A DNA stretch of 64,000 bases from Antedon bifida (Eukaryota; Echinodermata; Crinoidea; Comatulida; Antedonidae): positions 1,617,001-1,681,000 of the forward strand of contig OY727095.1 in NCBI GenBank assembly GCA_963402885.1, given 5' to 3'. Below are positions 11,701 to 22,100 of the stretch, one piece after another (position 1 is the first letter of the stretch; each line of letters starts with the position of its first letter). The notes below the pieces were generated by a model, which saw only the letters and a list, made by a program, of their open reading frames with translations, ran no database searches and was not told the DNA's origin. The position numbers and the translations under genes were made by a program.

Positions 11701-12836
11701 CTATTATAGGCTTGAGTTTGGTTTGGCAATGTTTTTCACGTCAAGAATCAATTTCTCCGATTCCGGTTCTGTTTGCACACGGCGTATTTGAATGTTTTGG
11801 TGTGAACGATCTACGCAAAAAAAAATCTGGAATCGACGAAATTATGTCCGCCAAACATTGCCAAACCAAACTTAAACGCATGCGCATAACAAATAAACAA
11901 TTTATGACCTATATGTAACTTGTGCATTACATACTTTTTCCACTAAGTCGATTTCGATTTCGAATTTTCGCCAAGACCGTGCATCCAAAACACATTGCGA
12001 ATCCTAGAATCGGACGAAATAGGGTCCGACGACCAACTAAAAATTGCAAAACCAAACTTCATCACAGGTATACAAAAATATAGGCCTATCTTAAATCTGA
12101 CGATAACCTTAAATTACTGACCTGCAATCACCACAATTCGCATCGATCATGTCAGGATTCAAAAAGCTCCTTTTGTACGCTGTTTCCACCTGAATTAAAT
12201 TTTGATTTAAAAAACAACGTTAATTGTGTTTGGGATAAATGTAAATAAAAGCTTGGTTCCCAGTCTCAGGACGTAAGTCGCACCTCTATAACAAAGTCGG
12301 TGGGAGTGGATGAAAATATCTGGAATCTCAACAGGATATGATCCCAGTGGCCGAGGAGCGAAACTTTTTGCTGACGTCAGAAACTCATATATATTTATCA
12401 TAATGATATTAATTATGGCATAAAATTAAATCATCATTGATTGAACTGATCATCTTACCACCGTTTCACAATGATCGTCGTGTTGTTGTTTGATGTCGTA
12501 CTGGCAGACGAAACTTTTACTTTTTCTGCAATCATTAGCCTTAGGAGGCTCGTCAGTCGGAGTAGATTCTGTTGTTTCTGAGGTTGTTAGCTCTGTCGTC
12601 GTCAATATTGCCATTGTTGTAAGGTCTTTTGTCGTTGTTTGCACTGTTGTCAGATCTATCGTCGTTTCAGCATCAGTGGTGTATGATACAACTGTAGAGA
12701 TAGGAGGTGGTGTTGTCATTCGGGTATTTCCGATTAACGTTGTTCCTTCAGTATAGTCTGTTGTTTGGCCATAAGTAAGATATAGGCCTACATTTGATAA
12801 CAGTACAAATATACAAATCCTCATTTTGAATGTCAT
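8741..12836 (-). CDS. Type I membrane protein: Thr-rich stalk, Cys ectodomain, YVNQ tail
   Basis: Five exons (minus strand): 12836-12459, 12189-12122, 11545-11412, 10505-10285, 8989-8741. All borders are GT/AG, phases match and the sum is 1050 nt (349 residues plus stop). The ATG at 12836 was chosen because the open frame upstream begins with GTG; a second ATG lies at 12824. Residues 1-24 form a signal peptide (ICIFVLLSNVGLYLTYG core). About 25-100 are rich in Thr/Ser, like an O-glycosylated mucin stalk. Seven cysteines lie in exons 1-3 with an NAT sequon in exon 3. Residues about 199-222 form one membrane segment followed by KKRNHRRK. The tail is acidic and ends with SYLGL and IYVNQ; YxN is the known binding pattern of the Grb2 SH2 domain. 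I do not recognise the ectodomain. A receptor or adhesion role is inference. Exon 4 could instead read through to a stop at 10264. Confidence 0.72.
9893..10084. repeat. 64-bp tandem repeat, 3 units
   Basis: Units start at 9893, 9957 and 10021, exactly 64 bp apart, each with GTCTAGTCGACGACCAACGA and ATACGTAGTCCTTCCATAT. It lies in the last intron of the membrane-protein gene. The units differ at only a few positions, so the expansion is recent. Confidence 0.95.
10581..10643. mobile_element. Half copy of the GTCTACACTATC MITE family
   Basis: Contains ATATGGGCACATCACATTTT, CTTGTCA and AAAGTTTGATAGTG, then GGACAAGGCCTTA. This matches the right end of the 6682-7035 element. The left half is missing. 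It sits in intron 3 of the membrane-protein gene. Confidence 0.6.
11325..11397 (-). mobile_element. tRNA-like SINE head, degenerate
   Basis: On the minus strand there is a TAGCTTAGTGC block resembling a pol III A box and, about 30 nt later, GTTCAAATCC resembling a B box. It lies just downstream of exon 3 of the membrane-protein gene. It cannot fold as a full tRNA, so a SINE or tRNA relic is more likely than a gene. Confidence 0.4.
11712..11875. mobile_element. Inverted-repeat MITE, AGTTTGGTTTGGCAATG family
   Basis: Left TTGAGTTTGGTTTGGCAATG, right AAACATTGCCAAACCAAACT followed by TAA. Arms of about 20 bp enclose about 120 bp. A diverged relative with AAAACCAAACTT follows near 12040-12055. 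It lies in intron 2 of the membrane-protein gene. Confidence 0.75.
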
Positions 12837-13849
12837 TATTTGGTACACACTAAAATTGTTGGTCCGCTTCCAGACTTCACTCAGTCCGGTAATTATAGGC
12901 TGTTGCTATTTGATTGAATAATCTGTAAATTAGAAACAAATATTAATTTATATACATGGTAAAAGTAATATTATTTGACAAAATTCATCAACATTTTGAC
13001 ACATTGAGATATATATATTAGTTATGTTTATATTTTATTCTGTTACATGGTTGAAGTGTAGAGAAACAAATAAAGAAAACAAACACATTATCTGCATTGT
13101 CTGAAAAGAAAACAATGTTTTAATAATTATTTTGGTTAATATGGATGCCAATTTAAGGCATAAATTAAAAAAATAATTTACCTGAAAAAACTGTAATTTA
13201 AAGCAAAATATATATATATTATCAGTCAGAACAACAAAATGACATAATGTGCATATCGCACGACCACAACAACAACATGTCAACCTTTGATCGTAAAACT
13301 CGATGTGTGTTGCGTTGCATTCCAAACAGTAATGGTAAATAGAACAAGGAAGTTAAGTATGTTTATGTTTTTTTGTTCACAGAAGGTTTGTACAATGAGC
13401 TACTCGTACTGTCACGTCATGCTTGCTTCGAAGAAATATACTTATATAGTTATAATTTTTTCGTTTCCTTATAGGAGTGTACTTAGGTGTGAAATGGGCC
13501 TGTTACCATGATGTTTACATAGCGATGTTTCTGATAGCTTTTGATTCGGTGTCAAATTCAATTAATGTAATTCGTTTACGGATTGTGTCCGGATTCTGTG
13601 ACGCAAAACTGGTTTGTCATAAAATAAACACACACTTGGTTTGACAATATGTCATTGATTTACCGGATCATTGTGTTTATTATTTGTAAAGTAGCAAAGT
13701 TCAAATCGAGGTATTTGTCTACTACAGGTGGACATATACTAGCGAAGATACCCGCCCCCAGTTGTTACACTCTCGCCGGTTTTCAAATAATTTATATTTT
13801 AAAACTTTCCCAGTATAGCAATAGAAAACCAGGCCATATACAAGGCTGC
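12837..13849. other. Upstream flank of the membrane-protein gene; no gene
   Basis: This should hold the minus-strand gene's promoter, but no clear TATA/Inr pair stands out. A short fragment at about 13178-13215 matches the interior of the AGATGTATTGTCCCC MITE. No exon was supported. Confidence 0.4.
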
Positions 13850-13918
13850 AGTCGCGTGCGCAAATTTGAGTTTACCGACCGACCGACCGACCGACCGACC
13901 GACCAACCGACCGACATT
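13850..13918. repeat. GACC tetranucleotide array in an AGTCGCGTGC element
   Basis: About nine CCGA/GACC units (one variant, CCAA) follow AGTCGCGTGC and ACC. The same combination occurs at 53096-53178, where the 3' hairpin is also present, so this looks like a partial copy of that element. Confidence 0.65.
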
Positions 13919-16013
13919 AGCAAAATAACAAAACAATTGTATAAATTAAATAAATGAATAAACACAAAACACATCCTTAAGTGGTGGAATTCAGACACCA
14001 TTTTGGCCGCCATATTGGATCCAAGATGGTGGATAATTTTCATCTGCAGTTTAAAACTTTCCAAGTACAATTCTGATCATTTTAAAACCCTCAGTATTAT
14101 GGAGGTCTATAATAGCAAACTATTGTACAACGCGAAACAACTCTACACACTTTCTTTCTCCCTTTCAGAGGCAGACAGATACAATGATACTATATCCTCT
14201 TCTTCTTTTCTTCAATCAAGGAAACTTATACTGTCCTCATACAGGACATCCGACGATGACACAGCGACCTCCACCTCCCGGGGAAGCAAACAAAACCAAC
14301 AAGAAAAATACAATTGTTTATGTTGCATATTTTTCTCAGAATGATGCACCGTTAGCTAAACTAGGCCAGATAGTAAAATATTATTCTGGATCAATCGATA
14401 AATCAATAGTAGGCCTATTCTGGATCAATCGATAAATCAATAGTATAGGCCTATTCGAAACATACTGCAATAACGATATACAATTACATATTTTTATCTA
14501 CATTGTTTTAGTGCACATGCTTCTTGATACCGTGGTTTGAACAAGTTTTTTTTAATATAAAACAATAAAAAAAATCAATTAAACTACCCTGTCTATTGGA
14601 TCCAGAAAGCTTGGGAGGAGGTAGGCCTTACACCCCTTTTTTGAAAGGTTTAAACAGAAACAGGTGTCTCGAAATGTGTATCTGCAGAACTTTCTATACA
14701 GTAAAGCACACCTTGAATCCCCTTTACACCCCTCGCAAAATAACCATAGGGCCTATACCCCCACTCTGAATGCGTCAGAAATAAATGGTATTTTTATGCA
14801 TCCCATCATATGATAGATATAAAAGAACTATACGGTATATGCCTATAGTCCGTTTGGTGGTATTGAGATGAACTCCTAAAATTAACGATACAGATAGTTC
14901 ACTATAATCATCTCTATGAATTATCTAATAGATAGTACGATGGAAATCCATCTCATACTGTAAACATTGTGTATAGATTTGTGCCGTAGATATCGTATAG
15001 ACACCGCAGGCGTCATCAAGGAAAGCAAACATACATTGTACGTTCTAATATCTCACTCAATGTAAAAATACACTTCATAAAATATTTTGTAAACAAACCT
15101 ATTAACCTTATACAATACATCTTCATTTTCATATATTATAGGTTTGTAATGTTTAATAATAATAAGCAATGTCACTAAGTTAAAAAATTGAAGGTAAACT
15201 TACCAAGATCATGAAAATAATGTGAAAGCATTTAATAGGAACATTGGCTTGCAGCAGGTAATGGTAGTCTACTATGTGTTTGTATACCAAGAGCATACAC
15301 TCCGTTTCCTGTTCGAGTCACTGACTTCAGCATAGGAGTCTACAACAGTAGGTGGTATTACAAATCATCAGCATGTTATTTATTTCCTGGTATATTGTAG
15401 TTGAATAGAATAAAGTTGAACTATAAAACTTGCACTGAATTGAACAGACGGATTTCTATAGACATGGGCCGGCTATCCTTTATTGTTTATTCAGGACTGA
15501 GTAAGCCCGCAGTCACTACCTAAATCCGTGTCCAATGATTTCTTTGTACTGTTTGTATTTTTTAAAACTTATTTTAACCAGTGACCATCTGTAAGTTTGT
15601 CGTCAGTTTTTGGTCTCCGTCGCGATTTTTACGTTTGTAGGCCTTTCATTCATTCATTCATTAATTCATTCATTTATTTGGTCCAGATCAACATACAATA
15701 CATGATTACATAACAATACAGAAAGTTAAAACTTGAGAATAGAAGTTAGTATAAAAGGATATTTAAAATTGTTTAAAATGTTTTAAAGATAAAACTTTGA
15801 AAAAAATATTTAAAAACTATGAGGGAAAAAAAGAGGACCAATTATAGACAATTCAGAACAACTAGGCCCACAATTTGTATTCTAACTTACGTTAATTATA
15901 TGTTGAAAGACATGTTATATATCAAAGAATTGTAGGCCTACTGTAAGCTGGATACTGAGGGAGGAGTGGATGAAATAGGGCTACACCTACTTGTTTGAGA
16001 TACACATCCGCAC
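13919..16013. other. No gene; simple repeat and possible retroelement tail
   Basis: No supported exon. Near 14394-14455 a short phrase (CTGGATCAATCGATAAATCA) is directly repeated. At about 15648-15680 a CATT-rich tetranucleotide run next to GGTCCAGATCAACA looks like the reversed tail of a retroelement; related text occurs near 19590. Confidence 0.45.
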
Positions 16014-16336
16014 CAGGGGGTAGGCGGTGATCCTTACATAAGGGGGAGGGGGTATGCGGTGATCTTTACATAAGGGGAGGGGGTATGCGGTGATCCTTAC
16101 ATAAAGGGAGGGGGTAGGCGGTGATCCTTACATAAAGGGAGGGGGTAGGCGGTGATCCTTACATAAGGGGAGGGGGTTGGCGGTGATCCTTACATAAGGG
16201 GAGGGGGTAGGCGGTGATCCTTACATAAGGGGGAGGGGGTAGGCAGTGATCCTTACATAAGGGGGAGGGGGTAGGCGGTGATCTTTACATAAGGGGGAGG
16301 GGGTAGGCGGTGATCTTTACATAACGGGGAGGGGTT
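16014..16336. repeat. 31-32-bp G-rich minisatellite, 10 units
   Basis: The unit contains GGCGGTGATCCTTACATAAG followed by GGGGAGGGGGTA. Runs of five Gs on one strand are noteworthy. Three units in the opposite orientation occur at 56150-56262 inside an inverted-repeat element. Confidence 0.95.
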
Positions 16337-16739
16337 AGAACTGAAATGTATACTAAAACACTGATAACATACTATTTAACAGTACATGCCAGATTAGGAA
16401 TGTGTAGAGGAATCACCTCTCTGACAAGCTGACAATGACTGTAAAACCGGACAGCATTCAGATAAAACCAATGCAAGATTGATTTTTTAATTTACCGATG
16501 TAAATGTCCAACACCGTACCAAAAAAAGACATACATATCTTATAGTTTTAGAGAATGTTAACGATTGTACAAAATAATTTGGCTATTTTGACAGCGGAAA
16601 ATGATTTATAATTTCTTTGCACTCTATTTGATAATAATAATTTATGCAATTACGCATAATAAAATTTAGTCTCTATAGTAATAATTATACTATCCACCTG
16701 AATTTATAAAGAGCCTAATGTTGTGGAAACACGTATATA
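16337..16739. other. No gene seen
   Basis: AT-rich intergenic DNA without recognisable features. Confidence 0.4.
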
Positions 16740-16912
16740 AACATACATACTGCATGCAGCTAGTAATCAACGCAAGGTTGCCATGTACCTATTAGTACAC
16801 CTGGGTGGAGAGAGGCTAAAGTAGTATCTTGTCGAAGGATACGTAATGCGATGAGCATTGGATTCGAACCCACGACCTCACGATCAGTAGTCCAACACAC
16901 TGCGTCACACGC
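16740..16912 (-). mobile_element. tRNA-derived SINE, head intact
   Basis: On the minus strand, TGACGCAGTGTG (A-box-like) and GGTTCGAATCC (perfect B box) are spaced as in a tRNA. They are followed by a body with GCCTCTCTCCACCCAGGTGT and GATTACTAGCTG. The same body occurs on the plus strand at 21900-22095. Transcription by RNA polymerase III is the known mode for such elements. Confidence 0.75.
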
Positions 16913-17560
16913 CATTGACGTGTAACAACACAATATAAGTAAAACAATTCAATTTACAAAAGCAATTCACCCATTACATTTTTTTAAATCGAATATATCC
17001 TTTTATCCGATACACTTCTAAACTAAATTGTCGTTTACATAATATAGACCACTCGGCTATCACGGGATTTTCTCGGATACCTATAATTAATTGACTGGAA
17101 AGTTACGTTCATAAACCATCCATGTAAAGGTACAAACACAAGTTTTTCTTATATAAGCCACACATTTCCAATAAAGTATAATATAATGCTGACTTCAATC
17201 GCGGATTAGGACACTATATTTTCGGCCTATCTAAATATTTTCTAATCTTGTCGGAAATAGGATAACCAGATCATCACATACCAACAAGAAGTATCAAAAT
17301 ACTGTACAATTCTAGGTCATCGCAATGTAATCGTTACCATCCGTAACATGTACACCACACATTGTATTTAGGGACTTCCCTCCCATAACCATTTCCTTGT
17401 TAATGTCATGGTCAAATAAAAACGAATCACAGACAACCCCTTAATGATCACTCTACATATAAGTTGAAATGAATGCGAATATAAATGAATAATACACAAA
17501 AGAGAGTAATACAATACTATTTAATTTATTCCATTTAAGCCAATAATTCATCTACATTTC
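16913..17560. other. No gene seen
   Basis: Intergenic, AT-rich; no exon, RNA gene or repeat recognised. Confidence 0.4.
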
Positions 17561-17868
17561 TTAAAGATGTATTGTCCCCCAAAAACATGAAAAATGAAGA
17601 TTAATTTAATCAGACTTTAATAAATTAAAATTAAACAAAATTATGTTTCACCTATAAAATTACAAAATAAATTGTTACATTCTTCAACCAAAAACCCATT
17701 GGCTGGCAGCCAATTTGACTGTGTTAAATTACATTTTTTCAGGTAAACAAACTTTTCTTCGATCCAATTTTTGGTCAAAGCGAATAACTATTATGTGATA
17801 TTAAAATGGCCTATTCAACAAAAAATATGTTTAGGATTTATTTTTTCAGGGGGACAATACATTTTTAA
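17561..17868. mobile_element. TTAA MITE, AGATGTATTGTCCCCC family, complete
   Basis: Bordered by TTAA on both sides with inverted ends AGATGTATTGTCCCCC and GGGGGACAATACATTT. About 300 bp, no ORF. TTAA target duplication fits piggyBac- or Kolobok-type mobilisation; which one cannot be decided here. Confidence 0.88.
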
Positions 17869-18044
17869 TGAAAAGCAAAATTAACAAGATTTCTTTGTAC
17901 TGTAATTGCCATGATAATGTTTTTATATATATTGTCACAAATACATTTATAATGGAAAATAGAAAAATACCACTCTATGTCATGTATCTATGGTATGTGT
18001 CTTCAGGTCATATTTCGATGTGTCTCCATGTTCTCTATGATATG

Positions 18045-18460
18045 TGTCTCTATGACATGTCTCCATGTGTTTACATGACATGCGTCTCCATGACATGCGT
18101 CTCCATGACATGCGTCTCCATGACATGTGTCTCCATGACATATTTATGTCTACATGACATGTGTTTACATGAAATGTGTCTACATGACATGTGTCTACAT
18201 GACATGCATCTCCATGACATGCGTCTTCATGACATGCGTCTTCATGACATGTGTTTACATGAAATGTGTTTACATGACATGCGTCTTCATGACATGCGTC
18301 TTCATGACATGTGTTTACATGACATGCATCTTCATGACATGTGTTTACATGACATGCGTCTTCATGACATGCGTCTTCATGACATGTGTTTACATGACAT
18401 GCATCTTCATGACATGTGTTTACATGACATGCGTCTTCATGACATGTGTCTATATGACAG
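18045..18460. repeat. 15-bp CATGACATG minisatellite, about 27 units
   Basis: Units of the form CATGACATGYRTCTYC/TTTA repeat every 15 bp with two or three variants alternating. The multiple-of-three period leaves a 206-codon frame of repeated MTCV/HDMC residues, which is a repeat artefact. Confidence 0.93.
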
Positions 18461-18709
18461 TTTTCATTTAGTTTTTATGATGGTATGAGTCATCAATTTT
18501 TGTTGATGATATTATAGTTCACTATAATATCTCTATGCAGGTACCGATACCACACTCACAGCATGATTCAAAGTTATGTTCAACTGAAAGCAACTCAACT
18601 CACCTCAACTGCACTGTGATATTTTGTGCAACTGTGTTCCTTTGAGTTGCGATCAGTTGTTCAGAGCACTAATGTCATCAAGTCAAGTGAGTTTTTTGTT
18701 GACCTAAGT
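18461..18709. other. No gene seen
   Basis: Short spacer between the 15-bp minisatellite and the 145-bp repeat; contains an ATCATAGAGATATTATAGTGA-like phrase and CAACTCAACTCACC-type low-complexity text. Confidence 0.35.
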
Positions 18710-19140
18710 GTTCATGACGATAGCAAGCCTTCAGCGTTCTCAACCATATCCAGTGTTCTCAACCATTTCCAGTGTTCTTGCTTTGCTTGGTATTGGTGTT
18801 ACCAACAGCCTTGCCTGGCCTCAATTAAGTGTTTCCTGGTTGTCAGTAGTATCTGTTCATGGTGGTAGCAATCCTTCAGTGTTCTCAACCATTTCCAGTG
18901 TTCTTGGCTTTACTTGGTATTGGTGTTACCAACAGCCTTGCCTGGCCTTAATTAAGTGTTCCATCTACATAAATTGATTCCCGGTTGTCAGTAGTATCTG
19001 TTCATGGTGGTAGCAATCCTTCAGTATTCTCAACCATTTTCAGTGTTCTTGGCTTTGCTTGGTATATAGTGTTCTCGACAGTCTTCCACGTGCCTGTAGG
19101 CTCTTGTAATTGAGTGTTCCCAACTATGTTAAGTTCACCA
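18710..19140. repeat. 145-bp tandem repeat at the PCGF1 3' end, 3 units
   Basis: Units start at 18710, 18855 and 19000 with the phrases GTTCATGGTGGTAGCAATCC, TCAACCATTTCCAGTGTTCT and GTTACCAACAGCCTTGCCTG. The third unit is diverged after about 75 bp. Read on the minus strand, it supplies the last coding codons and the stop of the PCGF1 gene. Confidence 0.85.
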
Positions 19141-22100
19141 GTTGGCATGACATGATAACTAGCTTTCTTAACCTTGGCAAATTTGCCACATAATGGTGGA
19201 TAATCGTTGATTCTAGGCAGGTTTTCAGGTTGTGCTTGCAAACAGGTCTTCTCTACTACATTAGATGTGTTGGAGTTGGTTTCGAGTGTGACATTCTCAA
19301 CAACTGGATGGCCTTTGTCAGGTGAACTACCAATGTCAGTTTTAAAGTGAAGAACCATTGGAGGAAGCTGTAAAAATAAGAGATAAGATTTAGTGGCCAT
19401 ATTATCATTCACACTAAATATTTTATGTTTACTTAAGTAAATTTCTGGATAATAAATGAATTGAATTGAATTGAATACCTATACTGTAAAATTAAATAAA
19501 TTAATAAAAATAAAGAAATACTACAATATCCCATTTAATTGTGAGTTATATGGGTGACTGCGACATTCAATTTAACTTTACTTAACCATAGAGATCCAGA
19601 TCAACACATGGTTGTTCCTCCCTGGGGCTATGCATATACAAAATACAATACAATGCTTTAAGAATATTATGTACAGTATATAAATATATATTTAAAAGTT
19701 TTAGTGAAGTTTAGGAATTTAGGTTACCAAAATATATCTATTTAAAAGAAATTTATTTTATTGTTATTGAACCTTGTTTAATAAGGGTGACTCAATACAA
19801 AGAAAAAACGTTTCAACTAAATATTAAGTGGTTGTGTATGCTGGCCCATGATTAGTTTGTTTAAAGGGGAGGGGTGTGTGAATTCTTACTGAGGGTAGTG
19901 CAGATTTGTTATCAATAATTATTCAATATTATTTACTAAAATAATTGAAGGCATTAGAAAATAAGCCTTACTTTTTGAAACCAGTGTTCTAACCAAATAT
20001 GTTTTAAGTTGGTATTTGCTGATCCTAATTGCTTCCCATTGCAAAGAATATTGACCTGAAAAACATTGTTAAAAAAGATATATAACCACAGAACTTGCAA
20101 ACAAATTACTAAACTTAATCCACCACTCCTGGAAAATACAATTGGTCGATTGTTTTGGTTTTTTTTAAAGACAAAACAAATAATATTAGTATTGTAAGGC
20201 CTGTTACTGTAGTGTAAACCATGTAATTCCTGAAAAGGGAAGTACTGTGACTGTACAGTATTGTTGAGAATGTCTTTATGGTTGTATTAAATATTTTTAA
20301 TAGTTAAGGCCCATTTACACTAGGACGATAACGATGACGATAAATAGACAAATATGCATTGTTCATACATAAAACAAAAGGAATATAAAAACTTTTCATT
20401 CTATAACTATAGAATAACCATATATGCTTCCTTTGATGAAAATGACATTTTCACACGTCCAATCAAATGACGTCATGATTAGTAAGAGCAGTAATATTGT
20501 GACAATACAACGATTTTATTGTTTTTATTATTATGACGTCATTTGATTGGAATTTTAAAAATATTATTTTTATCAAAGACAGAATAAATGATTATCCTAG
20601 AGTTCTAGAACGAAAACCTTAATTTCTTTGTTTTATGTAAAAAAAATGTATGCTTATATATTTATCGTCGATCATTATCGTCCTAGTGTAAATGGGCTTT
20701 TAGGTTGATGCACATGTTCATTTTTATTATTGTATAACTTAATATTAAGATAAAATAAAATATATGACATATATATTTATTCATCCACTAATTTTTGTAA
20801 ATTTGCTTTCCTTGGACATTGTTGTATTAAAAAATTGAAATTCACTTTGTAAGATATGATTGCTTTTTTTTTAAGTTGATTAGTTAAATTTCAAGTTTCA
20901 TAACATTTATTTACAAACTCTGACAAAAGATATTAAATTACAATGCCATAAAATAAGGCAGTTTGAAGGCAGATGCCAGAAAGAGAAAGAAACACGTCTT
21001 GTGTTGGACGTGCCTTAAAAAAGAAATGATAGTAGAAATAAAAAGTTTAAGTTCAAGTTTCTGACCAAAAAAAATAATAAAATGCAATGCAATAAAATAA
21101 TGATAAAAGGTCAGAGTTTGAAATCATAATGAATAAGAAATTTTAAAAAATATTAAAATAAATAAAAGAAAAAGGTAAAATACAGGTCAAGTCATGACTG
21201 GCTAATATTTAGAAAAGATATGATTTGTTTTAAATACATTTTGAGAGGCAGAGTCTAAAATGGAGGGTGGTAGATTATTCCATTAAGATATACCTTTGAC
21301 TCCTAGAGTAATATAACAAAGGGATGACAATTTCCTCCAGCACATACTGCCACCCACCCTAATATTAATTAAAGTTACAACAACATAAAATGTAGGACAT
21401 TTAGGCTTCACAATGAATTTGGTATGTCAATTTTGGTAAAGTAAGTAAAGTACTGTATGTAGGTCTGACAAAAGCTTAAAGAGAAACAATTTAGGCCAAT
21501 TTTGAATCACCACAGAAAGGTTGTCAAACATCACAGTAAACCTAGCAGTTTTGTGAATGACACAACAAACTGTGTCAAGGGTCACAGCACTGGTGCCATG
21601 GGTCAAACGTGTCATCAAAGTCATGGGAAAAACACAGAATGTTTCTTGTTATTAGTGGTTTCAATATATTTTCCTAGCTACTTGTGGTAGTTTTTGTCAT
21701 TACCTTGGTTGAGCTTGAAAGGTTAAGTTTCCTCCTGATTAATTTTTGTAAATGATGCACACAAGTTCTCACTGAACATCGGATATACTTTTTCTGAAAA
21801 CTAGGAAGCTGGTCTTGCGTCTTTTCTCTACAAAAATAAAATTGGACATTTTGAACTACTGATTGTGAAATCGTAGATTTGAATACAACGTTTATCACAT
21901 TGCTTGTATCTTTAGGCAAGACACTTTACTTTACGTTTGCCTCTCTCCACCCAGGTGTACAAATGGGTACCTGGTAAGGTCAAGAAACAACTTTGTGCTG
22001 ATTACTAGCTGTATTATTGGAGTATGTTTCTGTACAGTGAGTGCTTAGAGGGTTCACAACATTAGGCGCTTTATACATCCAGGATACTATTATTATTATT

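Noticed and set aside
13982..14045. CCGCCATATTGGATCCAAGATGG as a promoter with YY1-type site
   Set aside because: No exon or initiator follows; it is a short palindromic phrase likely from a repeat.
17868..18488. 206-codon frame of MTCVS/HDMCLHDM repeats
   Set aside because: A product of the 15-bp CATGACATG array; open in two frames, no start context or splice partners.
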